Positions 8,962-19,252 of a stretch of DNA of 64,000 bases are shown piece after piece (position 1 is the first letter of the stretch; each line of letters begins with the position of its first letter). Source of the stretch: Paenibacillus sp. J2TS4. GTDB lineage: Bacteria; Bacillota; Bacilli; Paenibacillales; NBRC-103111. The stretch is taken from the NCBI RefSeq assembly GCF_018403245.1, contig NZ_BOSH01000004.1, forward strand, positions 434,001 to 498,000. Reading direction: 5' to 3'. Position numbers and translations under genes: made by a program. Under the pieces are notes generated by a model, which saw only the letters and a program-made list of their open reading frames with translations, made no database searches and was not told where the DNA came from.

Positions 8962-9825
8962 CTATCCCCGATGAGAGCGGTATTGAAGGGGAGTAACGCC
9001 TAATTGTTTTTTAAACAGCTGGCAAAAATACGAAAAGTTAACGAAGCCGACCCGTCTGCCAATTTCTTGAACGGTCAAGGTACTGGTCCGCAGCAGCAGG
9101 CATGCCTGCTTCATTCTCCGCGCGGTCAAGTATTCCGTCAGACTGCTGCCGGTTTCCTTGCGGAACAGGTAGGAGACGTGATTGGGAGACAGATGAACGG
9201 CGTCAGCCAGCTCAACCAGCTGGAATTCGGCGGCGTAATTCTTCTCGATCCAATGCATGATGGCTGTAATATGATCCGATACGGTCATGGCCGAGTTGGA
9301 GCGGGTCCGCGCCTGGCTTTCCCAAATCGGCTTCAAATAATGAAGGAACGATACAAGGCACAGCGCATTCTCCTCCGTCAGATCCTGGCGAGGAGCAGAG
9401 GCTATTCTGCGATTGTAATTTTTCAGCATGCGGTCCGTCTCCTCCTTGTCCGGAGGGCGGATGATCTGGACCGCATAAGGATCCTTCCATAAGTACAGCA
9501 GGAATTGATAGATGGAAGGAAACGGTGTCACATATTGGCTCAATACGGACGGCTCGAAGACGAACAAGGAGCGAATGTAGGATTGCCCTTGCTCCGTACT
9601 CATTCGCACATGATGTAATTGATAAGGTCGGATGCAGAGCAAGGTTCCTGGAACGACATCGATCAATTGTTGCTCAATAACGACCCTTCCTGCTCCTTCA
9701 TGAACATAAAGAAGTTCAATTCCTTGGTGGGAGTGGATGATTTCCCGAAAGTTCTTCGTCCGGTTAAGGTATAGAGACGACTGAATGGGACGTTTATTGA
9801 GGTTTAAATAGTTGGCCAGTCTCAT
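8962..9825 (-). CDS. AraC family transcriptional regulator
   Basis: The 287-residue protein has an N-terminal AraC-type cupin (about 15-150; HSHQGIELLYVHEGAGRVVI) and a C-terminal double helix-turn-helix (about 185-285; LSPNHVSYLFRKETGSSLTE and the second helix set ending FKKQLGVTPLQYR). The cupin should bind a sugar or glycoside. It is divergent from the GH2 gene, with 118 bp between the starts, and probably controls that operon from this interval. The start follows AAAGGGAG. Confidence 0.88.
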   Translation of the reverse strand: MRLANYLNLNKRPIQSSLYLNRTKNFREIIHSHQGIELLYVHEGAGRVVIEQQLIDVVPGTLLCIRPYQLHHVRMSTEQGQSYIRSLFVFEPSVLSQYVTPFPSIYQFLLYLWKDPYAVQIIRPPDKEETDRMLKNYNRRIASAPRQDLTEENALCLVSFLHYLKPIWESQARTRSNSAMTVSDHITAIMHWIEKNYAAEFQLVELADAVHLSPNHVSYLFRKETGSSLTEYLTARRMKQACLLLRTSTLTVQEIGRRVGFVNFSYFCQLFKKQLGVTPLQYRSHRG

Positions 9826-9903
9826 ATCGCGATTACTCCCTTTAAATCAATCGTAAACTAACAACATTTTATCATAATCTTTCACAAATGCCAGCGGGTA
9901 GTT

Positions 9904-9914
9904 TTTGCTATGAT
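9904..9914 (+). promoter_or_regulatory. Possible extended -10 promoter for the GH2 operon
   Basis: TTGCTATGAT has the TG-N extension and a -10-like TATGAT, 30 bp before the GH2 start. No good -35 is visible, as expected for a promoter dependent on an AraC-type activator. Confidence 0.3.
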
Positions 9915-9943
9915 TAACCCACAACGTTAATTGGGAGGCTGCT

Positions 9944-12337
9944 ATGATTACTAATCGATTGAATAACGGTTGGGAGCATTATCGGGGGAGTTTAGGAGGC
10001 GTCTGGGAAGTATGGCGTCAATATAAGTTAAACAATCATTATAACGTCCCGTGGATGGATGTGGAACTTCCCCATTGCTTCAACGGTGAGGATTCGGTGG
10101 ATCCGGACGTTCTTTATTATGAAGGGCCAGGCTGGTACAGGACGTTGTTAGAGGTCAATAATCCGTATCCTAATGGAAGAACACTGCTGCATTTTGAGGG
10201 GGCCGGTCAGGATACGGACGTCTACCTATATACAAGCAAGGTGGCTCGTCATGTCGGAGGCTATGACGAATTCAAGGTAGATTTAACCGATGCGATTGAA
10301 GAGCGAAAATATAGTGAATTATTCGGAAATAGAGTACCTGTCGCTGTGCAATGCGATAACACCCGCAATTTGGAGACCATTCCGTCCGACATTAGCGATT
10401 TTAATCTATACGGAGGCATTTACCGCTATTTGAACCTCGTTTATGTTCCCGAAATTTCATTCGAATATATTCATATAGATACCGAAGTGAAATCTCAGAA
10501 TAAAGCAGACATTACGGTGAAAGCCAGGTTGTACAACCCGCAAGGCCTGGGGGCAGATGTTCGCTTGACCATTGTCGTCCGCGATCCGCAAGGTCAGGAA
10601 CTCCATCGTCACGAGGTAACGACGAAGGCGTGGGAAGGATGGCAGGAACTGGCGGTTTGTGAAATAGCAGACGTCAAGCTGTGGTCGCCTGATACCCCAG
10701 CGCTGTATACATGTGAAGTTAGCATGGAAGGGGAAACCAATCAGCAGACCTGGACAACTAGGCAGACGGAGCGCTTCGGGCTGCGGACTTTTGAATTCGT
10801 CAAGCAGGGCCCTTTCCTGTTGAACGGAGAGCGCCTGCTGCTGAAAGGAACTCACAGGCATGAAGATTTCGCCGGTGTGGCGGCGGCTATGACCGAGGAC
10901 ATGATCCGGCGGGAGATGGGGCTCATTAAAGAAATGGGAGCGAACTTCATTCGACTGGGTCACTATCAGCAATCGCGGATTGTCCTTGAGCTTTGCGACG
11001 AGCTTGGTTTACTGGTCTGGGAAGAGATCCCATGGTGCCGCGGCGGCATCGGCGGGGAAACGTACAGACAGCAGGCAAGGAATATGCTAAAGGCGATGAT
11101 TGAGCAGCATTACAATCATCCGTCGGTCATTATTTGGGGTCTTGGCAACGAGAACGATTGGGAGAGTGATTTCGACACGTTTGATGAGGAGGAAATCCGC
11201 CAATTTATGAAAGAACTGCATGATTTGTCTCACTCTCTCGATGACAGCCGGGTGACCGGTATTCGCCGCTGTGAATTTTGCAAAGATATTATTGACGTTT
11301 ATTCTCCATCCATCTGGGCGGGGTGGTACCGCGGAATCTACCCCGAGTACGAATCGTCCAGTCGGGCAGGCTTTGAAGGAACGGATCGTTTCCTGCATCT
11401 GGAGTGGGGAGCCGATAATATGACGGGCCGACATGTGGAAGAGCCCTATACCGGATTTAGTGAAGTTAAGACCGGAGCCGGGGCGGACGAGCGGGACGGT
11501 GATTACTTCCTGCAGGGAGGCGATCCCCGGGTATCCAGTCTCGGGGATTGGTCGGAAACCTACTTTTGCGACATGATCGACTGGTATCTGAAAAGCCAGG
11601 AAAAGATGGAGTGGTTGACCGGAGCCGCGCAATGGGCGTTCAAAGACTTTTCGACGCCGGTCCGTCCGGATTCGCCGATTCCCTATTTAAATATGAAAGG
11701 CGTCGTTCAACGGGATCTGACTCCGAAGGAAGCCTTTTACGTATTCCAATCTTACTGGACAGAGCAGCCGATGATCCGTTTGTACAGTCATACTATGGCG
11801 GTTCGCTGGGGACGGCCGGGAGAGAAGAAGCTTATGAAAGTATATTCCAACTGCGAGGAGGTCGAACTGTTCGTTAACGGGGAGAGCTGCGGAATTCGTC
11901 AGCGGAATACCCAAGATTTCCCTTGTGCGGGACTCCGTTGGGAAGTCGAGCTTGCGGCGGGTGAAAATCACGTGCAGGCAGTCGGCCGGAAGGACGGAGT
12001 TCGGGTAAGCGACGAAATCCGGTTCACTTACCAGACGGAAGCTTGGGAGGAGCCGGAAAGCTTGACCATAACCGCAAGCCGGCAAAAGGACGGTTTGGTG
12101 AAGGTAGAGGTGAAAGCATTCGACCGTCACGGCGTATATTGTCCGGATGCCAATCATTTCATTCGTTTTGGACTTGCGGGTGAGGGCAAATTGCTGGACA
12201 ATAGGGGAACGATTAACGGATCACGGTACTTGCAGCTGGCAAGCGGCCGCGCGGCCATACTCGTGGATCCGCGGGAAGGACGATCGGTCGTCAGCGCATC
12301 GTCAGACGGAATGCAGACTGTTTTCGTGGAAGTTTAA
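9944..12337 (+). CDS. Glycoside hydrolase family 2 (beta-galactosidase/glucuronidase type)
   Basis: The 797-residue enzyme has the GH2 order: sugar-binding jelly roll (1-180; VELPHCFNGED, GGYDEFKVDLTD), an immunoglobulin-like domain (about 180-290), a TIM barrel (about 290-590) and C-terminal sandwich domains. The acid/base glutamate is Glu403 in GLGNEND and the nucleophile is Glu487 in FLHLEWGAD. GTHRHEDFAG is the usual barrel entry. There is no signal peptide, so it is cytoplasmic. As first gene of an operon that ends in a GH88 unsaturated uronyl hydrolase, it likely trims galactose or uronic acid from imported oligosaccharides; the exact specificity cannot be read from the sequence. Confidence 0.88.
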   Translation: MITNRLNNGWEHYRGSLGGVWEVWRQYKLNNHYNVPWMDVELPHCFNGEDSVDPDVLYYEGPGWYRTLLEVNNPYPNGRTLLHFEGAGQDTDVYLYTSKVARHVGGYDEFKVDLTDAIEERKYSELFGNRVPVAVQCDNTRNLETIPSDISDFNLYGGIYRYLNLVYVPEISFEYIHIDTEVKSQNKADITVKARLYNPQGLGADVRLTIVVRDPQGQELHRHEVTTKAWEGWQELAVCEIADVKLWSPDTPALYTCEVSMEGETNQQTWTTRQTERFGLRTFEFVKQGPFLLNGERLLLKGTHRHEDFAGVAAAMTEDMIRREMGLIKEMGANFIRLGHYQQSRIVLELCDELGLLVWEEIPWCRGGIGGETYRQQARNMLKAMIEQHYNHPSVIIWGLGNENDWESDFDTFDEEEIRQFMKELHDLSHSLDDSRVTGIRRCEFCKDIIDVYSPSIWAGWYRGIYPEYESSSRAGFEGTDRFLHLEWGADNMTGRHVEEPYTGFSEVKTGAGADERDGDYFLQGGDPRVSSLGDWSETYFCDMIDWYLKSQEKMEWLTGAAQWAFKDFSTPVRPDSPIPYLNMKGVVQRDLTPKEAFYVFQSYWTEQPMIRLYSHTMAVRWGRPGEKKLMKVYSNCEEVELFVNGESCGIRQRNTQDFPCAGLRWEVELAAGENHVQAVGRKDGVRVSDEIRFTYQTEAWEEPESLTITASRQKDGLVKVEVKAFDRHGVYCPDANHFIRFGLAGEGKLLDNRGTINGSRYLQLASGRAAILVDPREGRSVVSASSDGMQTVFVEV

Positions 12338-12393
12338 TATTGTCTTATACAAATCGATAAGCATTCAGTAAGTCAACTGGGAGGAAAACAGAC

Positions 12394-14193
12394 ATGAGAC
12401 CGTTCACGAAGATGATAAGACAATTTCGGAATTCGAAATTGGAAAGCAAAGTCTTTATTATGACTTCTATTGTCATCTTGCTCGCGGTTCCGCTTACGGG
12501 CATGTTTTCCTACTCCCAGGCGGCAGGCATCCTGGAAAGATATGCTTACAATGCAGCGGAGCAGACGGCTAATCAATTGAGCGGCTCCATGAACAATGAA
12601 TTAAAGAATATAAGCGACAAGCTGTATTGGATGAATACAAGCGATGAGATGAAGACGGCGCTTCGCTGGGCCGACGGCAAGCTCGATCTGAACAGCTCGG
12701 TCATATTTAATGAGATGTTCGGCCTGTTCTCCCAGACCCGGCTGGCTTCTCCAACGATCCGCTCGATTTATATGTACACCCCTCTCGGAGAATTCTATGA
12801 AGGGCTGCCTTATGAGAGGAGAGGAGTTTCTTTCAAAGATACTCCTTATTACGAGGCCATACGGAATGAAAGTACGAATCAATGGGTGTATATGAAGGAG
12901 GATCCTTTATTTGCGGGCAGAGGCGAGGTGATTGCGCTGGTCTCCCGTCCCGTGTTCGATATTAGTTTTCTGGAGCAGGATAATTACTTGGTCATGACCC
13001 TTTCCGCCAACCGTTTTATGGCGAATCTGAGAAATATCCAGCTCGTTCCGGAAGGCTTCTCGATGGTACTGGACGATAAAGGCAAGCCCATTCTGATGTC
13101 GTCTCCCGAGTTGGCTGAGCCTTTTCTGGAGCATTTCGATTTCCAGCAATTTCAGTCCCAGCCCGGATATTTCGAATGGAAGGTGGGAAACCACGAGTAT
13201 CTGGTTAATCATCAGCCGGTTTCGTTTGCCGGCTGGAGAGCGGTGCTGGTACAGCCGAAGGACGAGCTGCTCCAGGAAATACGTTATATTAAATATTTCA
13301 CGGTTTTGCTAACCGCTGTCCTCCTGCTGGTTTCCTTCATCTTCATCCGCTTGATTGCCCGCTGGGTAACGAATCCGCTGCGCAAGCTGCAAAGGCTGAT
13401 GAATCGGGCCAAGGATGGCGATTTGAATGTTCGGTTCGCTTCGGAATATCGAGATGAAATCGGAGCATTGGGCTATCGGTTCAACGATATGATCGAACAA
13501 ATCCAACAATTGCTGAAGCAGGTCGTGGAGGAAAGCCAAGCTAAGCGAAAAGCTGAAATGAAGGCACTGCAAGCACAGATTAATCCACACTTTCTATATA
13601 ACACTTTGGATGAAATCTATTGGAAAACGTTGGATTCCCCGGATTCCTCCGCGAGCGAAATCATCTTGTCCTTATCGCGGTTTTTCCGTCTCAGCCTCAA
13701 TAAAGGGGAAGAGATGACTACCGTAGCTAAAGAAATGGAGCATGTCGAGCAATACTTGAAGCTCGTTAATGTTCAATACCGCCGTCAATTCTCTTATGAA
13801 GTGACGGTGGACGAAAGAACCAAGGCGATCCGAATGCCGAAAATTATTTTGCAGCCGCTAGTGGAAAACAGTGTTCTCCATGCCTTCAAAGCGAACGATT
13901 ACCGGGACCACCGCATTGATGTTTCCAGTGAATGGCTGGACCCCGATCAGGTCCGGCTCCGAGTGGCGGATAATGGCTGCGGGATGGAGCCGGAATGGGT
14001 CGAACAGCTTAACGGTCCCCTTTCAATGGGCACAGCGGGCAAGAAGCCATCCACTCCAGGGTATGCTATGGCCAATGTTAAGGAAAGGCTATGGTATGCC
14101 TTTGGGGAGCAAGCTTCTTTCCGTATCGAGAGTACTCTGGGAGAAGGAACGGTTATAGACATCGTGATTCGAGTAACGGAAATGGAGACGTAG
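12394..14193 (+). CDS. YesM-type sensor histidine kinase
   Basis: The protein (599 residues) has a first membrane helix near 20-40, an extracellular cache-like sensor (about 45-295), a second helix near 303-325, a HAMP segment, and a LytS/YesM type kinase domain. The phosphorylated histidine is His399 in QINPHFLYNTLDE; the N-box is LQPLVENSVLHAF and the G-box lies in DNGCGMEP. It is 56 bp after the GH2 gene and 4 bp before the response regulator gene, so both are co-transcribed and should sense an extracellular sugar. Confidence 0.92.
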   Translation: MRPFTKMIRQFRNSKLESKVFIMTSIVILLAVPLTGMFSYSQAAGILERYAYNAAEQTANQLSGSMNNELKNISDKLYWMNTSDEMKTALRWADGKLDLNSSVIFNEMFGLFSQTRLASPTIRSIYMYTPLGEFYEGLPYERRGVSFKDTPYYEAIRNESTNQWVYMKEDPLFAGRGEVIALVSRPVFDISFLEQDNYLVMTLSANRFMANLRNIQLVPEGFSMVLDDKGKPILMSSPELAEPFLEHFDFQQFQSQPGYFEWKVGNHEYLVNHQPVSFAGWRAVLVQPKDELLQEIRYIKYFTVLLTAVLLLVSFIFIRLIARWVTNPLRKLQRLMNRAKDGDLNVRFASEYRDEIGALGYRFNDMIEQIQQLLKQVVEESQAKRKAEMKALQAQINPHFLYNTLDEIYWKTLDSPDSSASEIILSLSRFFRLSLNKGEEMTTVAKEMEHVEQYLKLVNVQYRRQFSYEVTVDERTKAIRMPKIILQPLVENSVLHAFKANDYRDHRIDVSSEWLDPDQVRLRVADNGCGMEPEWVEQLNGPLSMGTAGKKPSTPGYAMANVKERLWYAFGEQASFRIESTLGEGTVIDIVIRVTEMET

Positions 14194-14197
14194 AAAG

Positions 14198-15829
14198 ATG
14201 AAGGTGCTCTTGGTAGACGATAAGGAAAGTGTTGTGCAGGGAATTCGCAAACATATTCCATGGGATCGGCTTGACGTAGCCGAGGTCGAAACAGCGATGG
14301 ATGGGCTGGAGGCGTTAGCGAAGCAAAGGACGTTCAAGGCCGATCTGATCATCACCGATATCCGGATGCCTAATATGGACGGCATTGAGCTGATGGAGAA
14401 ATTGAAGGACGAAGGGGAGTCCGTCTGGTATATCGTCCTGAGCGGTTATGAGGAATTCGATTATGCGAAGCAGGCTCTATCTCTGGGTGCGTCTGATTAC
14501 GTGCTCAAGCCGGTCAACATCGAGGAATTGACCGGGATAATTGATAAAGTGCTGCAAGATATTCGAATAGAGAAAACCGAGGTAGAGCAGAAAGTCATTT
14601 TTCAACAAAAAATAAAAAAAAGCTTGCCAGCGCTGAGGAGGCAATATTTGAATGAAATGATCCATTTTCAACACGGCCAGCCGGTCCGCTTCCAGGATAA
14701 ATGGGCGTTCGCCGAAATTCCGCTTAAGCCCCAGGCGATCGGATTGCTTTGCTTTTCTATAGATCATTTTTCTGAAATTGCGCGCACCTCTATTGAGGAG
14801 GTCGAGCTGTCCCGCTTTATTGTTGAAAATATAGTAGAGGATTGCCTAAAGGAATGGGGCGAAGGAATCGCCTTCTTTCCGGAATGGGGCCGATTGGTGC
14901 TGATGGTCAACTATAATCCAAGTCTCGCGGGTAAACAGGTTAAGGAGCAACTGGTCGGCTTTGCGGAAAGCTGTCGGCAAGCGGTGGAACAGAACTCCAA
15001 GCTGACGGTAACGATCGGAGTAAGCTCGCTCTGTCCGGAAATCAATAATTTGCCCGAAGCATTCCGCCAAGCGATGGAGGCGATCGATCACGTTTATTTT
15101 TTCGACCGCAACCTAGTTGTCCACTACGAGGATTTGGTTCATTACAGGGGCAAGCAAGCGAATTATCCTTCTGCCCGGGAAAAAGAACTAATCGCCATCG
15201 TCCGAAGAGGGCAAACTAACCTAGTCGACCGAGCTGTGGATCAATTTATTAATGAATTGAAACAGGGGGAAGGAACGCCCCATCAGTTCCGTTATTCCTG
15301 TATTCAGTTGGTTACAGTCCTGTCCCGAATTTTGTCCGAGCTTGGTCTCGAGGAGGAGCACCCCGCGGAAGCGTTGAAGCGGAAATACGAAGCTTGTGAA
15401 TCGGCCAATTTGTATGAATTGCACGAACAAATTACGGAATGGGTCGGTCAATCGGCGCGGCTGGTCAGTCAGTCGATTCAAACCGGGTCCAAACATATTG
15501 TCGATCAAGCGAAGGATTTCATTCAGAGAAATGTTCAGGAGACGATTTCCTTATCCACGGTAGCTGATTATGTCAAGGTCAGTCCAACTTATTTGAGCGG
15601 TCTATTCAAGAAGGAGACCTCCTCCACCTTTCTCGAATACGTCACGGATACCAAAATGGAGCAGGCCAAGGACTGGCTGAAGAATTCACCTGTTCCGATC
15701 TATGAAATAGCCGAGCGTCTGGGCTATTATGATCGTAAATATTTTCGCGAAATGTTTAAAAAGAAGGTCGGAATGACCCCTTCCGAATACAGGGAATCGG
15801 AAACGGGAACGCTGGATTCAGAAGGTTAA
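14198..15829 (+). CDS. YesN-type response regulator with AraC DNA-binding domain
   Basis: The 543-residue regulator has an N-terminal receiver with Asp7/Asp8, the phosphorylation site Asp54 in IITDIRMPN and the conserved KP pair in YVLKPV. A long middle region of unknown fold follows, then a C-terminal AraC-type domain (about 435-535; VSPTYLSGLFKKETSSTFLE, ending GMTPSEYRES). It is the partner of the kinase directly upstream and probably activates the binding-protein and permease genes downstream. Confidence 0.92.
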   Translation: MKVLLVDDKESVVQGIRKHIPWDRLDVAEVETAMDGLEALAKQRTFKADLIITDIRMPNMDGIELMEKLKDEGESVWYIVLSGYEEFDYAKQALSLGASDYVLKPVNIEELTGIIDKVLQDIRIEKTEVEQKVIFQQKIKKSLPALRRQYLNEMIHFQHGQPVRFQDKWAFAEIPLKPQAIGLLCFSIDHFSEIARTSIEEVELSRFIVENIVEDCLKEWGEGIAFFPEWGRLVLMVNYNPSLAGKQVKEQLVGFAESCRQAVEQNSKLTVTIGVSSLCPEINNLPEAFRQAMEAIDHVYFFDRNLVVHYEDLVHYRGKQANYPSAREKELIAIVRRGQTNLVDRAVDQFINELKQGEGTPHQFRYSCIQLVTVLSRILSELGLEEEHPAEALKRKYEACESANLYELHEQITEWVGQSARLVSQSIQTGSKHIVDQAKDFIQRNVQETISLSTVADYVKVSPTYLSGLFKKETSSTFLEYVTDTKMEQAKDWLKNSPVPIYEIAERLGYYDRKYFREMFKKKVGMTPSEYRESETGTLDSEG

Positions 15830-15947
15830 AAAAACCCCCCCTCCGGATGAAAAATGCCTCCCTAACTGAATAAGGACGGGAAAAGTATACTGGATTTAAT
15901 AACAGTTTATTAGATTCATGGATATCCATCCTTAAGGGGGAAAAGCA

Positions 15948-17318
15948 ATGAAAAAGCAAGGAGCTATTAAATTAACATCCGCTGTTTTGCTGGCTGCGCT
16001 TGCTACGACAGGTTGTGGTCAAGCCAGTTCGCCGGATGGCAATGCTTCGGGAGGGAGCTCCGATAAAGTTAAATTAACTTTTTGGACGAATGCCCGTCAT
16101 GATGCCGACTTGATCCAGGACAAAATCAAACATTTTAACGAAACGAATATGGACAATATCGAAGTAGATTTTCAGATTATGACGGAGAACTATGAGCAGG
16201 CGCTGCAAACCGCGATTCAATCCGACGAGGCGCCGGATATTTTCAACGCCAAAATGAAGCTGAAATTTGATGATCTCGTCAAAATGAATGCGGTTCAGCC
16301 GTTGGATGAATTTCTGACACCCGAGTTGAGAGAGCGGTTTGGTGAAGATAATTTAAAGATCGATAGAGTCAATTATTTGGACGGCAAAGTTTACAGCTTG
16401 CCTAACTATGGTTCGACCTTCCGTCTGATCTATAACAAAGATTTGTTCGCCAAAGCCGGCTTAACAGAGCCTCCTAAATCGTTGGATGAGCTCGTGGACT
16501 ACGCTCAAAAAATTACGGAAGCCGGCAAAGCGGACGGAGTATACGGCTTTGGAATTAATATGAAAAATCCGGCCTCCGCGTTCGAAAGAAGTCTGGTGCC
16601 GCTCATGCGTATCAACGGCGACGACTACTACGACTGGAAGACCGGAAAATATGATTTCTCGAAAGTAAAGCCGTATGTTGAAGCATTCAAGAAAATGGCG
16701 GATTCTCAAAGCATCCTTCCGGGATATGAATCATTGGATATTGACCCGCTGCGCAATCAGTTTGCCTCTGGTAAAATCGGAATGTATTTCTCTCTCTCGG
16801 CGGAGCCTGGAGTATATGATTCCCAATTCCCGACCGAAATCGATTGGGCGGTAGCACAAGTGCCGACGATCGACGGCAACGCTCCACAAGGAGCCAACTA
16901 CATTAACGGCGGTGGGAACTGGCTCTATATGTCCGCTAAGACGAAGAATAAAGAAGCCGCTTGGAAATTCATGGAGTATATGTACAGTGATGATGTTCTC
17001 GTTCCTTATTACGAGCAGGGGAAAGGAATCAGCGTCATTCCATCCGTTCTGGAGAAAGCCAATGAGCCTACACTGAAAAACTTTAATGGCTTCGCTCCGA
17101 AAGACGATGCGATCTGGCCTGCTTATATTACCCATAAAGTAGAAGGAAAAGCATGGCAGAACGTAATTGCGGAAGCTATCCTGAACGTTATTCCATTGGA
17201 TAAAGCGATTGAAGATTTAACCAAGCAATATAACACTGATTTGGACAATGAGGAGAAAAACGGGAAGGTGGAGCGGGTCATTATCCCCGACTTTAACCCG
17301 AGAAGCTCTATCGAGTAA
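15948..17318 (+). CDS. Sugar ABC transporter substrate-binding lipoprotein (CUT1)
   Basis: The 456-residue protein begins with a lipoprotein signal peptide with the lipid-attachment cysteine at residue 23 (ATTGCGQ), followed by a Ser/Gly linker and a family 1 extracellular solute-binding fold (KLTFWTNARHDAD ... GGNWLYMSAKTKNKEAAWKF). It should capture an oligosaccharide outside the membrane for the two permeases downstream. No ATPase gene is nearby, as is usual for CUT1 systems that share an MsmX-like ATPase encoded elsewhere. AAGGGGGAA precedes the ATG. Confidence 0.93.
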   Translation: MKKQGAIKLTSAVLLAALATTGCGQASSPDGNASGGSSDKVKLTFWTNARHDADLIQDKIKHFNETNMDNIEVDFQIMTENYEQALQTAIQSDEAPDIFNAKMKLKFDDLVKMNAVQPLDEFLTPELRERFGEDNLKIDRVNYLDGKVYSLPNYGSTFRLIYNKDLFAKAGLTEPPKSLDELVDYAQKITEAGKADGVYGFGINMKNPASAFERSLVPLMRINGDDYYDWKTGKYDFSKVKPYVEAFKKMADSQSILPGYESLDIDPLRNQFASGKIGMYFSLSAEPGVYDSQFPTEIDWAVAQVPTIDGNAPQGANYINGGGNWLYMSAKTKNKEAAWKFMEYMYSDDVLVPYYEQGKGISVIPSVLEKANEPTLKNFNGFAPKDDAIWPAYITHKVEGKAWQNVIAEAILNVIPLDKAIEDLTKQYNTDLDNEEKNGKVERVIIPDFNPRSSIE

Positions 17319-17336
17319 TTGTCCGGCGCTGCGCCT

Positions 17337-17390
17337 GAGAGAAAGGCCGCTCTCCCGATGGGTCCCTAAACGAGAGCGGCTTTCTCTATG
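17337..17390 (+). promoter_or_regulatory. Strong intra-operon hairpin between binding protein and permeases
   Basis: A 15-base stem (GAGAAAGGCCGCTCTC with GAGAGCGGCTTTCTC, one bulge) has a 17-base loop. No T-tract follows. Such hairpins often stabilise the upstream binding-protein mRNA or reduce transcription into the permeases. Confidence 0.6.
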
Positions 17391-17415
17391 ATCCCAATCC
17401 CGAGGAGGGAAGCTT

Positions 17416-18327
17416 ATGAGTGCTATTAGAAAGAAATGGAAAGAATATTCGGGCCCTTATATTATGATTTTGCCTTGTGTGGTTTTACTGGCCTTGTTCT
17501 CCATCTATCCGCTCTTTTGGGCATTTAAGTATATGTTTTACGATTATGACGGCTTTACTCAAGCGACATTTATCGGCTTGGATAACTTTGTTCGATTGTT
17601 TAACCGCGATCCCCAGTTCTGGAATTCCGTGTGGAATACACTCGTGTATGCGGCCGGGAAGCTGATTGTCACTTTGCCGCTTTCTCTAGTACTGGCTGTT
17701 ATCCTTAATCAGAAAATTTTTGCCAGAAATACGTTAAGAGCCATTTTCTTTATGCCGACCATCATTAGCGCCGCCGTTATTTCCCTGGTGTTTTATTTGA
17801 TGTTCAACTCTTATAACGGGATTATTAACAATACCTTAATGTCGCTTGGAATCATTCAACAACCCATCGAATGGCTTGGTGTGAAATATTCCATGTTGAC
17901 CGCTATTATCGTAGCGATATGGGGAGCGGTAGGGAACTACATGGTGTTATTCCTGGCTGGTCTGCAAGGAATACCTAAAGATTTGTATGAAAGTGCTTCG
18001 CTGGACGGAGCCAGCAAGATTCAACAGTTTTTTAAAATTACGATTCCGTTGCTTGGTCCAGTTATGCAAATTATCGTCATGTTGGCCATCGTTAACACTC
18101 TGAAAGGATACGAGAGCATTATGGTTCTGACCGCAGGCGGTCCGGCAAGCAAGACGGAAGTCATGTACTTATACATCTATAAGCTGTTCTTCCCGGTATC
18201 CGAAGGAGAGCCGGTCGTTCAGCAGTATGGATACGGAGCAGCGGTCGGTTTTGTAGCCGCCCTGATTGTCGGAGCGATTACCTGCTTGTATTTGTATCTA
18301 TCCAGAAAGTCTAACAATGAGTACTAA
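17416..18327 (+). CDS. Sugar ABC transporter permease, MalF type
   Basis: The 303-residue membrane protein has six predicted helices and the binding-protein-dependent transport EAA loop (LYESASLDGASKIQQFFKIT), which docks with the shared ATPase. The N-terminal helix starts at GPYIMILPCVVLLALFSIYP. It forms the channel together with the next gene product and works with the lipoprotein encoded before it. A GAGGAGGG site precedes the ATG. Confidence 0.93.
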   Translation: MSAIRKKWKEYSGPYIMILPCVVLLALFSIYPLFWAFKYMFYDYDGFTQATFIGLDNFVRLFNRDPQFWNSVWNTLVYAAGKLIVTLPLSLVLAVILNQKIFARNTLRAIFFMPTIISAAVISLVFYLMFNSYNGIINNTLMSLGIIQQPIEWLGVKYSMLTAIIVAIWGAVGNYMVLFLAGLQGIPKDLYESASLDGASKIQQFFKITIPLLGPVMQIIVMLAIVNTLKGYESIMVLTAGGPASKTEVMYLYIYKLFFPVSEGEPVVQQYGYGAAVGFVAALIVGAITCLYLYLSRKSNNEY

Positions 18328-18339
18328 GGCGGTGATGAT

Positions 18340-19215
18340 ATGACTGCATCAACGGAACGTCTGCCATCCTCTTTCTCGTTAGGGAAGCTTCTGTCCCGAG
18401 TCGGAATATGGGTGCTGTTGCTTGCCGTAGTTTTATTTACCTTATATCCGGTCCTGTTTTCTTTTTTCGGTTCCTTTAAAACGAACTTTGAACTGCTTGG
18501 CAGCACCAGCATATTTGCGAAGGAATGGCATTGGGAAAACTATCTTACTGCGTGGAATCTCGGAAATTTCGCGCGATATACATGGAACAGTATTTTTATT
18601 TCAGTCCTTTCTACAGCACTTACGATTCTTGTTTGCTCCATGGGAGCTTATGCACTTGGCCGCAGACAATTTCCGGGCCGCGGCATCATTATGGCTATCC
18701 TTGCGGGGACTATGTTTATTTCCATTGGTGCCATTACTTTCCGTCCGCTGTATGATATGATGAGAGAGGTAGCGCTTCATAAATCTTTGTGGAGCATCAT
18801 TCTTATCTTTGTCGGAACACACTTACCTTTTAATATTTTTCTCCTGGAAAGGTTTGTCAAATCGATTCCAAGAGAATTGGATGAAGCGGCGACGATTGAC
18901 GGCTGTGGATTTTTCGGAATCTACTGGCGGGTTATTCTTCCTTTGCTGCTGCCGGGACTCGGAGTCGTCGGCTTGTTCGCATTCCGCGATTCCTGGAACC
19001 AGTATATCCTTCCCCTTATCTTTACGATGAATAATCCGGAATTAAGACCGCTCACGGTCGGGGTCATCTCGCTGAAATATTCGTCCAACGCAGCCGCTGA
19101 ATGGCATCTGATGCTGGCCGGATCGATGATTTCTATCATCCCTATTCTCATTGTCTACTTCATGACTAACAAATCATTTATTGAAGGACTGGCAAGTGGA
19201 TCGGTTAAAGGTTGA
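18340..19215 (+). CDS. Sugar ABC transporter permease, MalG type
   Basis: The 291-residue protein has six helices and the EAA loop ELDEAATIDGCGFFGIYWRV. It begins 12 bp after the MalF-type gene and completes the CUT1 channel. The C-terminus ends IEGLASGSVKG, typical of MalG-type permeases. Confidence 0.93.
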   Translation: MTASTERLPSSFSLGKLLSRVGIWVLLLAVVLFTLYPVLFSFFGSFKTNFELLGSTSIFAKEWHWENYLTAWNLGNFARYTWNSIFISVLSTALTILVCSMGAYALGRRQFPGRGIIMAILAGTMFISIGAITFRPLYDMMREVALHKSLWSIILIFVGTHLPFNIFLLERFVKSIPRELDEAATIDGCGFFGIYWRVILPLLLPGLGVVGLFAFRDSWNQYILPLIFTMNNPELRPLTVGVISLKYSSNAAAEWHLMLAGSMISIIPILIVYFMTNKSFIEGLASGSVKG

Positions 19216-19252
19216 TTGTAGAAAGGAAATCTAATCTGAGGGGGTATTGAGA